DNA from: Luteibacter sp. UNCMF331Sha3.1
GTDB lineage: Bacteria > Pseudomonadota > Gammaproteobacteria > Xanthomonadales > Rhodanobacteraceae
DNA: 64,000 nt
Direction of reading: 5' to 3'
Assembly (NCBI RefSeq): GCF_900109915.1
Contig: NZ_FOBU01000002.1
Span: 885,170-949,169, forward strand
Below, one piece after another: positions 37,104 through 49,984 of the stretch (positions within the stretch are counted from its first letter, which is position 1; each line of letters begins with the position of its first letter). The translations under genes and the position numbers were made by a program. A model generated the notes under the pieces. It had not been told where the DNA came from. It saw only the letters and a list, made by a program, of their open reading frames with translations, and did not search any database.

Positions 37104-37133
37104 GTTTCTGGCCATCGGAAAACCGCAGGTAAC

Positions 37134-37676
37134 GTGGATACCAACGCACTTTCACAGAAATTCAGCGACATCGTGGCCGACATGGGCCTCGAGGTGCTGG
37201 GCATCGAATTCCTTCCGTCGGGCGGGCAGAGCACGCTGCGCGTGTATCTGGACGTCGTCGAGGCCGAGCGCGAACGCCGCGAGGCCGCCGAGCTGCCCGC
37301 CGAGGTGAACGTCGACGACTGCGAAACCGCGAGCCGCGAGTTCTCGGCGTACCTGGACGTTGAAGATCCGATTCCCGGCAACTATGTACTGGAAGTCTCG
37401 TCCCCCGGTATCGACCGTCCTCTTTTCAGCCCCGCGCAGTTCGCTCGCGTGGCCGGCGAAGAGGTCAAGGTGCTGTTGAAGGCCCCGATCGAGGGCCGCC
37501 GGCGCCTGAAGGGCAACGTCGTGGAAGTCGACGGCGAGCACATCGTGGTCGAGGGCGAGGCCGGCAGATTCGAATTCGAGCATGCGGACGTCGAAAGCGC
37601 CCGCGTGGTTCCCGACTGGGTGGCACTCGGCTACGCGCCGCAGCCGAAGCCCGCGGGCGGAAAGAAACCCAAATAA
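37134..37676 (+). CDS. rimP: Ribosome maturation factor RimP
   Basis: Assists 30S subunit maturation. 180 residues from GTG 37134, with AGGT just upstream; the family core is visible in [24 protein letters not shown], the [32 protein letters not shown] signature and the C-terminal SH3-like domain. About 30 residues longer than E. coli RimP because of an insertion [15 protein letters not shown] near residue 45 and a Lys-rich tail. First gene of the rimP-nusA-infB-rbfA-truB-rpsO-pnp series. Confidence 0.95.
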   Translation: MDTNALSQKFSDIVADMGLEVLGIEFLPSGGQSTLRVYLDVVEAERERREAAELPAEVNVDDCETASREFSAYLDVEDPIPGNYVLEVSSPGIDRPLFSPAQFARVAGEEVKVLLKAPIEGRRRLKGNVVEVDGEHIVVEGEAGRFEFEHADVESARVVPDWVALGYAPQPKPAGGKKPK

Positions 37677-37723
37677 CGAAACGATCGGGATGCCGCGGGG
37701 CATCCTCACGGGAGTAGCGGGCA

Positions 37724-39238
37724 ATGAGCAAAGAACTTTTGCTGGTAGTCGACGCGGTCGCCAACGAGAAGGGCGTGCCGCGCGAAGTCATTTTCGAAGC
37801 CATGGAAGCGGCGCTCGCCTCGGCCGCCAAGAAGCGTTACCCCGATGAAGATCCGGACATCCGGGTCGAGATCGACATGAACACGGGCGACTACGAGACC
37901 TTCCGTCGCTGGGAGATCATCGAAGACGACGGCGAGATGGAGGACCCGTCCTTCCAGATCCGCCTGATGGACGCCCAGGACGAGGCCGGCGAAGGCGAAG
38001 TCGCCGAGGTCGGCGGCTGGATCGAACACCAGATCGAGAACGCCGAGTTCGGCCGCATCGCCGCGCAGGCCGCGAAGCAGGTCATCGTGCAGCGCGTTCG
38101 CGAAGCGGAGCGCCAGCAGGTGGTCGACGCGTTCCGCGACCGCGTGGGCGAACTCGTCACCGGCATCGTCAAGCGCGTCGAGCGCGGCAACGTCTATCTC
38201 GACCTCGGCAGCAACGCCGAGGCGTTCATTCCGCGCGACAAGACGATTCCCCGCGAATCGGCCCGCGTCGGCGACCGCGTCCGCGGTTACCTCTACGAAG
38301 TGAAATCGGAAATCCGTGGCCCGCAGCTGTTCGTTTCGCGCAGCGCCCCGGAGTTCATGATCGAACTGTTCAAGCTCGAAGTGCCGGAAGTCGGCCAGGG
38401 CCTCGTCGAGATCAAGGGCTGCGCCCGCGATCCGGGCGACCGCGCGAAGATCGCCGTGGTGGCTCACGACAGCCGTACCGATCCCATCGGCGCGTGCATC
38501 GGCATGCGCGGTTCGCGCGTGCAGGCGGTGTCGAACGAGCTCAACGGCGAGCGCGTCGACATCATCCTGTGGCACGAGAACCAGGCGCAGTACGTCATCA
38601 ACGCGATGGCGCCGGCCGAAGTCCAGTCGATCATCATGGATGAAGAGAAGCACTCGATGGACATCGCGGTGGCCGAGGACAAGCTTTCCCAGGCGATCGG
38701 TCGCGGTGGCCAGAACGTGCGCCTCGCCAGCAAGCTCACCGGCTGGCAGCTCAACGTGATGACGCAGGACCAGGTCACCGCCAAGAGCGAGGCCGAGCAG
38801 GCCGCCGCCCTGGCGCTGTTCCAGGACAAGCTCGAAGTCGACGAAGAAATCGCCAGCATCCTCGTGCAGGAAGGCTTCTCGTCCGTCGAGGAAATCGCGT
38901 ACGTGCCGAGCGCCGAGCTGCTCGCCGTGGAAGGCTTCGACGAGGACATCGTCGAGGAACTCCGCGCCCGCGCCCGCGACGCGCTGCTCACCGAGGCCCT
39001 GGCGGCCGAGGAAGGCATCGACGAGAACGGTCCGTCGGCGGAGCTGCTGGAACTGGATGGCATGGACGAACCCACCGCCTTCGCGCTCGCCGAGCGCAAC
39101 GTGAAGACGCTCGACGACCTGGGCGACCTCGCCGTCGACGAGCTGATCGATATCGAAGGCATGACCGAGGAACGCGCATCGCAGCTGATCATGGCCGCGC
39201 GCGCTCCGATGATCGCCCGACTGGAGAAGGGCGGCTAA
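37724..39238 (+). CDS. nusA: Transcription termination/antitermination factor NusA
   Basis: 504-residue RNA polymerase-binding factor. Domains in order: N-terminal polymerase-binding domain (1-~130), S1 domain ([20 protein letters not shown]), KH1 and KH2 (ending [18 protein letters not shown]), and two acidic helix-hairpin-helix repeats at the C-terminus ([16 protein letters not shown] and [22 protein letters not shown]), as in E. coli. GGGAG lies before ATG 37724. NusA commonly regulates its own operon, which has leader terminators here. Confidence 0.97.
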   Translation: MSKELLLVVDAVANEKGVPREVIFEAMEAALASAAKKRYPDEDPDIRVEIDMNTGDYETFRRWEIIEDDGEMEDPSFQIRLMDAQDEAGEGEVAEVGGWIEHQIENAEFGRIAAQAAKQVIVQRVREAERQQVVDAFRDRVGELVTGIVKRVERGNVYLDLGSNAEAFIPRDKTIPRESARVGDRVRGYLYEVKSEIRGPQLFVSRSAPEFMIELFKLEVPEVGQGLVEIKGCARDPGDRAKIAVVAHDSRTDPIGACIGMRGSRVQAVSNELNGERVDIILWHENQAQYVINAMAPAEVQSIIMDEEKHSMDIAVAEDKLSQAIGRGGQNVRLASKLTGWQLNVMTQDQVTAKSEAEQAAALALFQDKLEVDEEIASILVQEGFSSVEEIAYVPSAELLAVEGFDEDIVEELRARARDALLTEALAAEEGIDENGPSAELLELDGMDEPTAFALAERNVKTLDDLGDLAVDELIDIEGMTEERASQLIMAARAPMIARLEKGG

Positions 39239-39252
39239 GCGCGAATCCGGAC

Positions 39253-39285
39253 GCGCCCTGGAAGGGCGCCTCGAGGGGAATCGAG
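39253..39285 (+). other. Two tandem hairpins in the nusA-infB gap
   Basis: GCGCCC/GGGCGC (39253-39269) and CTCGA/TCGAG (39270-39285) stand back to back, without a T-run. They may be mRNA processing or stability elements. Confidence 0.35.
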
Positions 39286-39371
39286 AGATTTCCCGCCAGG
39301 GATGGAGGCAGCCGTACGGGTCATCGACGGCACGTATGGTTACGCGCGGGAACGGCGGAGAATAAAGAACG

Positions 39372-42260
<2,889 letters not shown>

Positions 42261-42273
42261 TCGTCTGCAATGC

Positions 42274-42303
42274 GCCTCCCCGGCGAACGCCGGGGAGGCT
42301 TTA
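42274..42303 (+). terminator. Hairpin terminator between infB and rbfA
   Basis: Perfect 11-bp stem GCCTCCCCGGC (42274-42284) / GCCGGGGAGGC (42289-42299), loop GAAC, followed by TTTATTCGTTT. Strong stem, modest T-run; likely partial termination or an mRNA 3' stabiliser. Confidence 0.7.
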
Positions 42304-42338
42304 TTCGTTTATGCACCCTCATAAAGCTGGAGGCGGAT

Positions 42339-42710
42339 ATGCCGTCCCGTGATTTCAAACGTACCGACCGCGTGTCCGCCCAGCTTCGCCGCGAAATCGG
42401 CGAACTGGTGCATGCCGCCGTGCGCGACCACGCGCTGCCGTCGGCCAGCGTGTCCGATGTGGAAGTGACCCGCGACCTCGACTGGGCCACCGTCTGGGTC
42501 ACGGCGTTGATGCCCGGCCAGTCGGGCGAGGTCGTCAAGGCGCTGAAGGAGCTCGCACCCGAGTTCCGCCATGCGCTGTCCAAGTCGATGATCCTGCGTA
42601 AAGTGCCGCAGCTTAAGTTCAAGTACGACGAGTCGGTCGACAACGGCGAGCGCATCGAGCGCCTGCTGCGCGACAACCCCGTGCCACCGGCAGACCCCTC
42701 CGAAGATTGA
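42339..42710 (+). CDS. rbfA: 30S ribosome-binding factor A
   Basis: 123-residue KH-like cold-shock protein involved in 16S rRNA maturation. The family pattern RTDRVSAQLRREIGELVH, DVEVTRDLDWATVWVT and LRKVPQLKFKYDESVDNGERIE is intact. ATG 42339 has TGGAGG upstream; the in-frame extension to 42270 reads through the preceding hairpin. Its stop overlaps the TTG start of truB. Confidence 0.96.
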   Translation: MPSRDFKRTDRVSAQLRREIGELVHAAVRDHALPSASVSDVEVTRDLDWATVWVTALMPGQSGEVVKALKELAPEFRHALSKSMILRKVPQLKFKYDESVDNGERIERLLRDNPVPPADPSED

Positions 42711-43633
42711 CGTCCTTGAACCGTCGTTCATTCCGTGACATCCACGGCATCCTGCTTCTGGACAAGCCGCTGGGCCTGAGCTCCAACCAGGCGTTGCAGA
42801 CGGCGCGCCGCCTGGTGGGCGCCGCCAAGGGCGGCCATACCGGCAGCCTCGATCCGCTGGCCACCGGGTTGCTGCCGCTCTGCTTCGGCGAAGCCACCAA
42901 GATCGCCGGCTGGCTGCTCGGCTCCCGCAAGGCCTACGAGGCCGAGGTCAGGCTGGGCCAGACCACCACCACCGCCGATCTCGAGGGCGACGTGGTCGAG
43001 ACCCGTCCCGTCCCCGCCTTGTCCGATGCCGACATCGAAGCCGCGCTCGCGCCGCTCCGCGGCCGCATCGTGCAGGTGCCGCCCGCCTATTCCGCCATCA
43101 AGCAGGACGGCGTGCCGCTGTACGTACGGGCGCGCCGCGGCGAGGTGGTGGACGTGCCGTCCCGCGAGGTCGACGTCTACCGTCTCGACGTGATCGGGCG
43201 CGAGGGCGACGTCCTTCGCCTGCACGTGGAGTGCGGCTCGGGTACCTACGTACGCAGCCTCGCGGTCGACCTCGGCGCCCATCTCGGCTGCGGCGCCCAC
43301 CTGACCGGCCTGCGCCGGCTCTGGGTCGAGCCCTTCATGGCACCCGCCATGGTGACGCTGGACGACTTGCGCGAGGCCGCCGAATCGGGTCCCGATCCGC
43401 TCGAGGCCTGCCTCCTGCCCGTGGACGCGGGCCTGGCGCACATCCCCCGGATCGACCTCGATCCGGCACGGACCCGTGTCCTCGGCTTCGGCCAGCCGGT
43501 GCCCCTCGGGGCCGGCACGGCCACCGGCCGGTGCGGGGTGTGGGGCGCCGATGGCCGTCTCATGGCCCTTGGCGACGTCGACGCGGAGGGCGTGCTCCGC
43601 GTCCTTCGCGGGTTCAATCTGCCGGCGCCCTGA
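42707..43633 (+). CDS. truB: tRNA pseudouridine(55) synthase
   Basis: Forms pseudouridine 55 in the T loop of tRNAs. 308 residues with catalytic Asp 49 in [14 protein letters not shown], the [10 protein letters not shown] and [15 protein letters not shown] segments and RSLAVDLG. Start TTG 42707 overlaps the rbfA stop (TTGA); no earlier start is available in a plausible position. The C-terminal ~60 residues resemble the PUA-like extension. Confidence 0.96.
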   Translation: MTSLNRRSFRDIHGILLLDKPLGLSSNQALQTARRLVGAAKGGHTGSLDPLATGLLPLCFGEATKIAGWLLGSRKAYEAEVRLGQTTTTADLEGDVVETRPVPALSDADIEAALAPLRGRIVQVPPAYSAIKQDGVPLYVRARRGEVVDVPSREVDVYRLDVIGREGDVLRLHVECGSGTYVRSLAVDLGAHLGCGAHLTGLRRLWVEPFMAPAMVTLDDLREAAESGPDPLEACLLPVDAGLAHIPRIDLDPARTRVLGFGQPVPLGAGTATGRCGVWGADGRLMALGDVDAEGVLRVLRGFNLPAP

Positions 43634-43639
43634 CCGGGC

Positions 43640-43669
43640 TTGTTGCCGCTACGCGCAGGACGTTACAAT
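43640..43669 (+). promoter_or_regulatory. rpsO-pnp promoter
   Basis: TTGTTG at 43640-43645, 18-base spacer, TACAAT at 43664-43669. It gives rpsO a leader of about 100 bases. Confidence 0.6.
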
Positions 43670-43700
43670 TACGTGCTCGTTTAACAGCTTTCATCAAAGC

Positions 43701-43747
43701 GAGGCTTGCGCAACTTCATCGGTGGCCGTTGAGGTTGCGCAAGTCTC
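43701..43747 (+). promoter_or_regulatory. Long hairpin in the rpsO leader
   Basis: Fourteen-base-pair stem, 43701-43714 with 43734-43747 (one G-T pair), enclosing a 19-base loop; a T6 run follows at 43756-43761 before the AAGGAA ribosome site. Candidate for S15 feedback control or RNase III cleavage. Confidence 0.5.
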
Positions 43748-43776
43748 GCATCCGCTTTTTTAAGGAATCGATACAC

Positions 43777-44046
43777 ATGTCGCTCACCGTCGAACAGACC
43801 AGCCAGATCATCAAGGACTTCGGTCGCAAGGAAAACGACACCGGCTCGACCGAAGTCCAGGTCGCGCTGCTGTCCGCGAACATCACCGCGCTGCAGGATC
43901 ACTTCCAGGCGCACAAGCAGGACCACCACTCGCGTCGCGGTCTGCTGAAGATGGTCAACAAGCGCAAGACGCTGCTGGCCTATCTCAAGAAGAGCGACCT
44001 CGCTCGCTACCAGACCCTCATCGAACGCCTCGGCCTGCGCCGCTAA
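43777..44046 (+). CDS. rpsO: Small ribosomal subunit protein uS15
   Basis: 89 residues, the standard length, with the rRNA-binding signature [16 protein letters not shown] and [19 protein letters not shown]. uS15 binds 16S rRNA early in 30S assembly and in E. coli represses its own mRNA. AAGGAA lies upstream of ATG 43777, and the leader carries a 14-bp hairpin. pnp follows after 30 bases. Confidence 0.98.
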   Translation: MSLTVEQTSQIIKDFGRKENDTGSTEVQVALLSANITALQDHFQAHKQDHHSRRGLLKMVNKRKTLLAYLKKSDLARYQTLIERLGLRR

Positions 44047-44076
44047 ACCACCGGATCAGGACGAGGAGACAACGAA

Positions 44077-46182
44077 GTGGCGAAAGTAACCAAGTCATTC
44101 CAGTACGGTAGTCACGAAGTCACGCTGGAGACGGGCGAAATCGCCCGCCAGGCGTCCGGTGCGGTCATGGTCAGCATGGGCGGCACCGTCGTCCTGGTGA
44201 CGGTCGTCGCCGCCCCCAAGGCGCGCGAAGGCCAGGACTTCTTCCCGCTCACGGTCGACTACATGGAGAAGTTCTACTCCGCGGGTCGCATCCCGGGTGG
44301 CTTCTTCAAGCGCGAAGGCCGCCCGACCGAGAAGGAGACGCTCACTTCGCGTCTTATCGATCGTCCGCTTCGTCCGCTGTTCCCGGAAGAGTTCCGCAAC
44401 GAGATCCAGGTCATCGCACAGGTCGTGTCGCTGAACCCGGAAGTCGACGGTGACATCCCGGCGCTCATCGGTGCCTCGGCCGCCATGTCGCTCGCCGGCG
44501 TGCCCTTCAAGGGCCCGATCGGTGCCGCGCGCGTCGGTTACGCCAACGGCCAGTACATCCTCAACCCGACCGCCACGCAGCTGAAGACCTCGGACCTCGA
44601 CCTCGTCGTGGCCGGCACGTCCAGCGCCGTGATGATGGTCGAGTCGGAAGCCAAGCTGCTCAGCGAAGACGTGATGCTCGGCTCGGTGGTCTTCGGCCAC
44701 CAGCAGATGCAGATCGCCATCGACACGATCAACGCCTTCGTCGCCGAAGCCGGCGCCAAGACGTTCAAGTGGGAAGCCCCGGCCGCGAAGACGGCGCTGT
44801 ACGACGCGGTCAAGGCCGCGGTCGGCAACCGTTTCTCGGAAGCCTTCCAGATCCGCGACAAGCTGGCCCGTCGCGACGTCATCAGCGCGCTGAAGAGCGA
44901 CGTCAAGGCCGCCATCGCCGCCGACGCCGAAGCCAATGGCTGGACCGATGGCGACATCGGCAACGCCTTCGGTGAAGTCGAGTACCGCACCCTGCGCGAC
45001 GGCGTGCTCAGCACGAAGGTCCGCATCGACGGTCGCCAGCTCGACGACGTCCGCCCGATCACCGTCCGCGTCGGCGTCCTGCCGCGCACGCACGGCTCGG
45101 CGCTGTTCACTCGCGGCGAGACGCAGGCCCTGGTCGTCGCCACGCTCGGCACGACGCGCGACTCGCAGATCATCGACGCGCCGGAAGGCGAGTGGAAGGA
45201 CACGTTCCTGTTCCACTACAACTTCCCCCCGTTCTCGGTGGGCGAAACCGGCCGCGTGGGCAGCCCGAAGCGTCGCGAAGTCGGTCACGGCCGTCTCGCC
45301 AAGCGCGGCGTGCAGGCCGTCAAGCCGACGATCGAAGAGTTCCCGTATGTCGTCCGCGTCGTCTCGGAAATCACCGAGTCGAACGGTTCCTCGTCGATGG
45401 CCTCGGTGTGCGGTTCCTCGCTCGCCATGATGGACGCCGGCGTGCCGCTCAAGGCCGCCGTCGCCGGTATCGCGATGGGCCTGGTGAAGGAAGGCAACGA
45501 CTTCGTCGTGCTCTCCGACATCCTGGGTGACGAAGACCACCTCGGCGACATGGACTTCAAGGTGGCTGGTACCGCCGATGGCGTGTCCGCGCTGCAGATG
45601 GACATCAAGGTCGACGGCATCACCGAAGAGATCATGCGCACGGCGCTGGCCCAGGCCAAGCGCGGTCGCCTGCACATCCTCGGCGAAATGGCCAAGTGCA
45701 TCACCGAAGCCCGCTCGGAAATGAGCGAGTTCGCGCCGCGCCTGCTGACGATCAAGATCCACCCGGACAAGATCCGCGAAGTGATCGGCAAGGGTGGCGC
45801 CACCATCCGTTCGATCACGGAAGAGACGGGCACCACGATCGACATCACGGACGACGGCAACGTCGTGATCGCCTCCGTCAATCGCGAAGCCGCCGAAGCC
45901 GCGCGCAAGCGCATCGAGCAGATCGTTTCGGACGTCGAGCCGGGCCGCATCTACGAAGGCAAGGTCGCCAAGCTGATGGACTTCGGTGCATTCGTCACGA
46001 TCATGCCGGGCAAGGACGGTCTCGTTCACGTCTCGCAGATTTCCAGCGAGCGCGTCGAGAAGGTCTCCGACAAGCTGAAGGAAGGCGACATCGTCAAGGT
46101 CAAGGTCCTCGAAGTCGACAAGCAGGGCCGCATCCGCCTGTCGATGAAGGCCGTTACCGAAGAAGAAAGCGCCGCGGGCTGA
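44077..46182 (+). CDS. pnp: Polyribonucleotide nucleotidyltransferase (PNPase)
   Basis: 701-residue phosphorolytic 3'-5' exonuclease and degradosome component. Two RNase PH domains (first with [26 protein letters not shown], second with [33 protein letters not shown]), then KH ([20 protein letters not shown]) and S1 ([18 protein letters not shown]) domains. Start is GTG 44077 with GAGGAGA upstream. Followed by a strong terminator and a REPIN. Confidence 0.98.
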   Translation: MAKVTKSFQYGSHEVTLETGEIARQASGAVMVSMGGTVVLVTVVAAPKAREGQDFFPLTVDYMEKFYSAGRIPGGFFKREGRPTEKETLTSRLIDRPLRPLFPEEFRNEIQVIAQVVSLNPEVDGDIPALIGASAAMSLAGVPFKGPIGAARVGYANGQYILNPTATQLKTSDLDLVVAGTSSAVMMVESEAKLLSEDVMLGSVVFGHQQMQIAIDTINAFVAEAGAKTFKWEAPAAKTALYDAVKAAVGNRFSEAFQIRDKLARRDVISALKSDVKAAIAADAEANGWTDGDIGNAFGEVEYRTLRDGVLSTKVRIDGRQLDDVRPITVRVGVLPRTHGSALFTRGETQALVVATLGTTRDSQIIDAPEGEWKDTFLFHYNFPPFSVGETGRVGSPKRREVGHGRLAKRGVQAVKPTIEEFPYVVRVVSEITESNGSSSMASVCGSSLAMMDAGVPLKAAVAGIAMGLVKEGNDFVVLSDILGDEDHLGDMDFKVAGTADGVSALQMDIKVDGITEEIMRTALAQAKRGRLHILGEMAKCITEARSEMSEFAPRLLTIKIHPDKIREVIGKGGATIRSITEETGTTIDITDDGNVVIASVNREAAEAARKRIEQIVSDVEPGRIYEGKVAKLMDFGAFVTIMPGKDGLVHVSQISSERVEKVSDKLKEGDIVKVKVLEVDKQGRIRLSMKAVTEEESAAG

Positions 46183-46199
46183 TCCAGCCCTCCGGTGTA

Positions 46200-46241
46200 A
46201 CGACGAAGCCCGGCATCGCGAGATGTCGGGCTTCGTCGTTT
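46200..46241 (+). terminator. Terminator of pnp
   Basis: Eighteen-base-pair stem 46200-46217 / 46222-46239 (one G-T pair) with loop GCGA and TTT at the end. Ends the rimP-pnp series. Confidence 0.88.
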
Positions 46242-46243
46242 CT

Positions 46244-46312
46244 GGTGGGAGCCAGCCTGCTGGCGATGGGGGCTCGCGACAAGCACCCATCGCCAGCAGG
46301 CTGGCTCCCACC
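46244..46312. repeat. REPIN, GTGGGAGCC family
   Basis: Perfect 27-bp arms 46244-46270 and 46286-46312 around a 15-base centre. Outer sequence equals that of the element at 2216-2288; the inner part (GATGGG) differs. Starts two bases after the pnp terminator. Confidence 0.85.
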
Positions 46313-46412
46313 GGGGCTCGCTGCGATGTCGCTGTGTCGGTGCGCTGCAAGCCGTGAGCCGATCGCACCGGCGAGACCGCGGTGGCGGGCAAGCTCGCGG
46401 TACCATGGGCGC

Positions 46413-47357
46413 ATGTCCGATAAACCGCACGATTTCATCGATCAGTACCAGGCGTGGGTCCGTGACGGGGTCCAGGCGTGGTCGCGCCAGTTCGATCCGC
46501 AGGGCGTGCCCACGGAGATGCCTTCCGCCGACATCATGGGCCGTCTGTTTGCCGGCCTGGGTGGCTTCGGCGACTGGATGCAGTCCTTCGCCGGCGGTCA
46601 GTCGCCCATGGGCGCGTTCGGGCACGGCGGCCCCGGCATGCCGCCGTTTGGTTACGGCCCTCCGCCGGGTGCCGGGGCGCCGGATCGCGAGCGCTTCGAC
46701 GAATGGGCGAAAGCGGCCAACGAGGCGCTGTCGTTACCGGCGTTCGGGCTGACCCGTGAGCAGCAGGAGGAACAGCAGGCGCTGATTCGCGCATGGATCG
46801 ATTACGCAGGGCATTACCAGCGCTACCAGACCTTGCTGCAGGGCGTTCACGAGCGCGCGAACGCGGCGTTGCGCGAGCAGGGGCCACCCACGGACGCCGA
46901 GTCGATGCGCTCCGTCTACGATCGCTGGGTGAACCTCGCCGAGGAGAGCTACGCGGAAGCCGCGCTGTCGGCGGAATTCCGCGAGGTGTACGCGTCCCTC
47001 GTCAACGCGCAGATGCATCTGAAGATGTTGCAGCAACGTCAGGTGGAGCGCGCCGCTACGCAGGCCGGCATGCCCACGCGGACGGAGGTCGACAGCCTCG
47101 GCGAACGCCTGCAGGCCGTGCGCCGCGAGCTCCGTCACATGCAGAGCCTCAAGGCCGAAGTGGAAGCGCTGCGCGCGGAAGTGGCCGCGCTGCGCGGTGC
47201 GGCTGCGCCTGCGAAGGCAGCAACCAAGGCGAAGGCAGCGAAGCCGGCGAATGTCGCCAGGGCCGCGGCGCCTGCAAAGACGGCGAAGTCTGCAAACGCC
47301 GCAAAGCCTGCAAAACCGGCGAAACCTGCGAAGCCTGCAAAGGCCGCGAAGCGATGA
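46413..47357 (+). CDS. phaE: Class III PHA synthase subunit PhaE-like
   Basis: 314 residues from ATG 46413. Matches the class III polyhydroxyalkanoate synthase PhaE family: helical, Gln/Trp/Asp-rich (FIDQYQAWVRDGVQAW at the start, YDRWVNLAEESYAEAALSAEFREVYA in the middle), a Gly/Pro-rich insertion at ~60-90, a C-terminal coiled coil (~230-265) and a Lys/Ala/Pro tail of PAKAAK-like repeats. PhaE has no catalytic residues and activates PhaC. The start/stop overlap with phaC (ATGA) supports complex formation. The tail resembles phasin or histone-like PHA-associated tails and may bind DNA or granules. Confidence 0.85.
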   Translation: MSDKPHDFIDQYQAWVRDGVQAWSRQFDPQGVPTEMPSADIMGRLFAGLGGFGDWMQSFAGGQSPMGAFGHGGPGMPPFGYGPPPGAGAPDRERFDEWAKAANEALSLPAFGLTREQQEEQQALIRAWIDYAGHYQRYQTLLQGVHERANAALREQGPPTDAESMRSVYDRWVNLAEESYAEAALSAEFREVYASLVNAQMHLKMLQQRQVERAATQAGMPTRTEVDSLGERLQAVRRELRHMQSLKAEVEALRAEVAALRGAAAPAKAATKAKAAKPANVARAAAPAKTAKSANAAKPAKPAKPAKPAKAAKR

Positions 47358-48421
47358 ACCTGCCGCCGTTTCCGTTCGATCCGCAGCGGGCGCAAGCCGA
47401 AATGGAAGCGTTTCGCCGCAAGCTCGAAGCCGGCATGGAGGCGCTCAAGCGCGTCGGTCCGATCGAGCTCGGCACGACGCCGCGCGAGGCGGTCTACACC
47501 GAAGACAAGCTGACGCTCTGGCACTTCAAGGGCGACACGCCGCCGACGTCGAAAACGCCGCTGCTGATCTGCTACGCGCTGGTGAATACCCCCTGGATGG
47601 TCGACCTGCAGGAAGACCGCTCCATGGTGCGCAACCTGCTCGCGCAGGGCGAGGACGTGTATCTCGTCGACTGGGGTTATCCGGATGGCGCGGATCGGTG
47701 GCTTACCCTCGAGGACTATATCGACGGCTATCTCGATCGCTGCGTCGACGCCATTCGCGCGCGCCACGGCATCGACGCGCTGAACCTGCTGGGGATCTGC
47801 CAGGGCGGGGTGTTCTCGCTGTGCTACGCCGCGCTGCATCCGGAGAAGGTGCGCAACCTGGTGACGATGGTGACGCCGGTGGATTTCCACACGCCGGACA
47901 ACATGCTCTCGCACTGGGCACGCAACGTCGACATCGATCTGTTCGTCGATACGGTGGGCAACGTGCCTGCCGACGTCATGAACTTCGCGTACCTCACCCT
48001 CAAGCCGATACGGCTGAACCAGCAGAAGTACGTCGGCCTCGTCGACATCCTCGACAACCCGAAGGAACTGGAGAATTTCCTTCGCATGGAAAAGTGGATC
48101 TTCGACTCGCCCGACCAGGCGGGTGAGGCGTTCCGCGAGTTCGCGCGCGATTTCTTCCAGAAGAACCAGCTCATGTCGGGCGAGGCCCGCATCGGCGGGC
48201 GCCCCATCGACCTGAAGAACATCACGCAGCCCGTGCTGAACATCTACGCGGAGCAGGATCACCTCGTGCCGCCGGCCGCGTCCGCACCGCTGGGCGATCT
48301 GATCGGCAGCGACGACTACACCGCGCTGGCCTTCCAGGGCGGACACATCGGTATCTACGTGTCGGGACGCGCACAGAAGCTGGTGCCGCCCGCCATCCAC
48401 ACGTGGCTCGCCGACCGGTGA
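47354..48421 (+). CDS. phaC: Class III polyhydroxyalkanoate synthase subunit PhaC
   Basis: Polymerises 3-hydroxyacyl-CoA into PHA storage polymer. The 355-residue alpha/beta hydrolase-fold protein has the lipase-like box GICQGG with catalytic Cys 149, Asp 302 in EQDHLVPP and His 331 in GGHIG, the same numbering as the Allochromatium vinosum enzyme. Length is typical of class III (about 355), shorter than class I. ATG 47354 overlaps the phaE stop. The hydroxyacyl-CoA supply genes phaA and phaB are not in the window. The next gene (DUF2165) begins within its stop codon. Confidence 0.94.
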   Translation: MNLPPFPFDPQRAQAEMEAFRRKLEAGMEALKRVGPIELGTTPREAVYTEDKLTLWHFKGDTPPTSKTPLLICYALVNTPWMVDLQEDRSMVRNLLAQGEDVYLVDWGYPDGADRWLTLEDYIDGYLDRCVDAIRARHGIDALNLLGICQGGVFSLCYAALHPEKVRNLVTMVTPVDFHTPDNMLSHWARNVDIDLFVDTVGNVPADVMNFAYLTLKPIRLNQQKYVGLVDILDNPKELENFLRMEKWIFDSPDQAGEAFREFARDFFQKNQLMSGEARIGGRPIDLKNITQPVLNIYAEQDHLVPPAASAPLGDLIGSDDYTALAFQGGHIGIYVSGRAQKLVPPAIHTWLADR

Positions 48422-48915
48422 CGGTGCGCCTGTCGAAAGTCGCAATGAGCCTGGCGCTCGCTGCGTTCGCGCTGGTCGTCACGTACGACAACCTCGTGGA
48501 TTACGGTTCGAACTTCGCGTTCGTGCGCCACGTGCTTTCGATGGACAGCACCTTTCCGGGCAACGCGCTGATGGATCGCGCGATCGTCACGCCGGCACTC
48601 TGGCACATCGGTTACGCGTCGATCATCGCCGGCGAAGGGGCGACGGGCGTCCTGCTTCTCGTCGGCGCCGTGGCGCTCTGGCGTGCGCGGCATGCGAGTG
48701 GCGTCGCGTTCCAGCGAGCCAAGCGATGGGTCGCCGCGGGATGCACGATGGGCTTCCTGGTCTGGTTCTTCGGCTTCATGGTCGTCGGCGGCGAATGGTT
48801 CGCGATGTGGCAGTCGACGACGTGGAACGGGCAGGAGGGAGCGTTCCGTTTCTACATGCCGTTACTGGCCGTTCTGGTCTTCGTGAACCAGCCCGACGCC
48901 GATCCGGAACGCTGA
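48418..48915 (+). CDS. DUF2165 small integral membrane protein
   Basis: 165 residues from GTG 48418, which overlaps the phaC stop (GTGA); GTG 48403 or 48424 are alternatives. It has four hydrophobic segments and the DUF2165 pattern: [36 protein letters not shown] and [13 protein letters not shown]. Function unknown. The overlap with phaC suggests co-expression, but I know no link to PHA metabolism. Confidence 0.85.
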   Translation: MTVRLSKVAMSLALAAFALVVTYDNLVDYGSNFAFVRHVLSMDSTFPGNALMDRAIVTPALWHIGYASIIAGEGATGVLLLVGAVALWRARHASGVAFQRAKRWVAAGCTMGFLVWFFGFMVVGGEWFAMWQSTTWNGQEGAFRFYMPLLAVLVFVNQPDADPER

Positions 48916-48970
48916 CGCCTTCCGAGACTCGCCGTCCGCGCCGACAGCGGCCCCATGCGATAATTCACCG

Positions 48971-49984
48971 ATGACTACGAACGCCTCCCACGATTCCATC
49001 CGTGCCGTGCAGTGGCACGGCGACCGCCTGCGCCTGCTCGACCAGCGCCGCCTGCCGGCCGAGGAACTCTGGTTCGATTGCGTCACCGCCGACGAAGTCA
49101 CCCGCGCCATTCGCGACCTCGCCGTGCGCGGTGCGCCAGCCATCGGCATCGCGGCCGCCTGGGGTGTCGTGCTGGCCGCGCAGGCGGGCGTCGACCTCCC
49201 CGTGGCGATGTCGACCCTGCGCGCCGCGCGCCCGACCGCGGTGAACCTCATGTGGGCGCTGGACCGCATGAACCTGCGTGTTCTCGAAGGTGCCGACGCG
49301 GCGGCTCTCGAGCGCGAAGCACAGGCGATCCAGGACGAAGACCTCGCCGCCAATCGGCACATGGGCGAACTCGGTGCCGCGCTCATCGAGCCGGGCTCGC
49401 ACGTGCTCACCCACTGCAACACGGGTTCGCTCGCCACGGCCGGCTACGGCACGGCGTTGGGCGTGATCCGCGCGGGTGTCGCCATGGGTCACATCGAGCA
49501 GGTGTACGCCGGCGAAACGCGGCCCTGGCAGCAGGGCGCGCGCCTCACCATGTGGGAGCTCGTGCGCGATGGCATTCCTGCGCGCCTGATCGCGGATTCG
49601 GCGGCGTCACACCTGATGAAGGACGGCAAGGTGAAGTGGGTGATCGTGGGCGCCGACCGCATCGCGGCCAACGGCGACACCGCCAACAAGATCGGCACGT
49701 ACCAGCTCGCGATCGCGGCGCGCCACCACGGCGTGAAGTTCATGGTCGTGGCGCCGTCGACGACCGTGGACATGGCCACGGCCGATGGTGCGGACATCGA
49801 AATCGAGCTGCGCGACGCGACCGAACTGCTCTCCGTGGGCGGCACGCGCACGGTGATCGAAGGCGCGGAGGCGTGGAACCCGGTGTTCGACGTGACGCCA
49901 GCCGAGCTCATCGATGCGATCGTCACCGAGCGCGGCGTCATCCTCAAGCCGGACGAAGAGCAGATGCGGATCCTGTTTCCGTGA
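48971..49984 (+). CDS. mtnA: S-methyl-5-thioribose-1-phosphate isomerase
   Basis: Methionine-salvage aldose-ketose isomerase converting MTR-1-P to MTRu-1-P. 337 residues with the [14 protein letters not shown] segment, catalytic Cys 149 in [18 protein letters not shown] and Asp 229 in [20 protein letters not shown]. Related to eIF2B subunits, but the two active-site residues mark it as MtnA. It stands alone, without other mtn genes. Its stop overlaps the GtrA-like gene. Confidence 0.96.
   Translation: MTTNASHDSIRAVQWHGDRLRLLDQRRLPAEELWFDCVTADEVTRAIRDLAVRGAPAIGIAAAWGVVLAAQAGVDLPVAMSTLRAARPTAVNLMWALDRMNLRVLEGADAAALEREAQAIQDEDLAANRHMGELGAALIEPGSHVLTHCNTGSLATAGYGTALGVIRAGVAMGHIEQVYAGETRPWQQGARLTMWELVRDGIPARLIADSAASHLMKDGKVKWVIVGADRIAANGDTANKIGTYQLAIAARHHGVKFMVVAPSTTVDMATADGADIEIELRDATELLSVGGTRTVIEGAEAWNPVFDVTPAELIDAIVTERGVILKPDEEQMRILFP

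Noticed and set aside
47190-47356. Short tandem DNA repeat at the end of phaE
   Set aside because: The periodic AAGCCTGC-like pattern is the coding sequence of a Lys-Pro-Ala tail; it stays in frame up to the phaC overlap.
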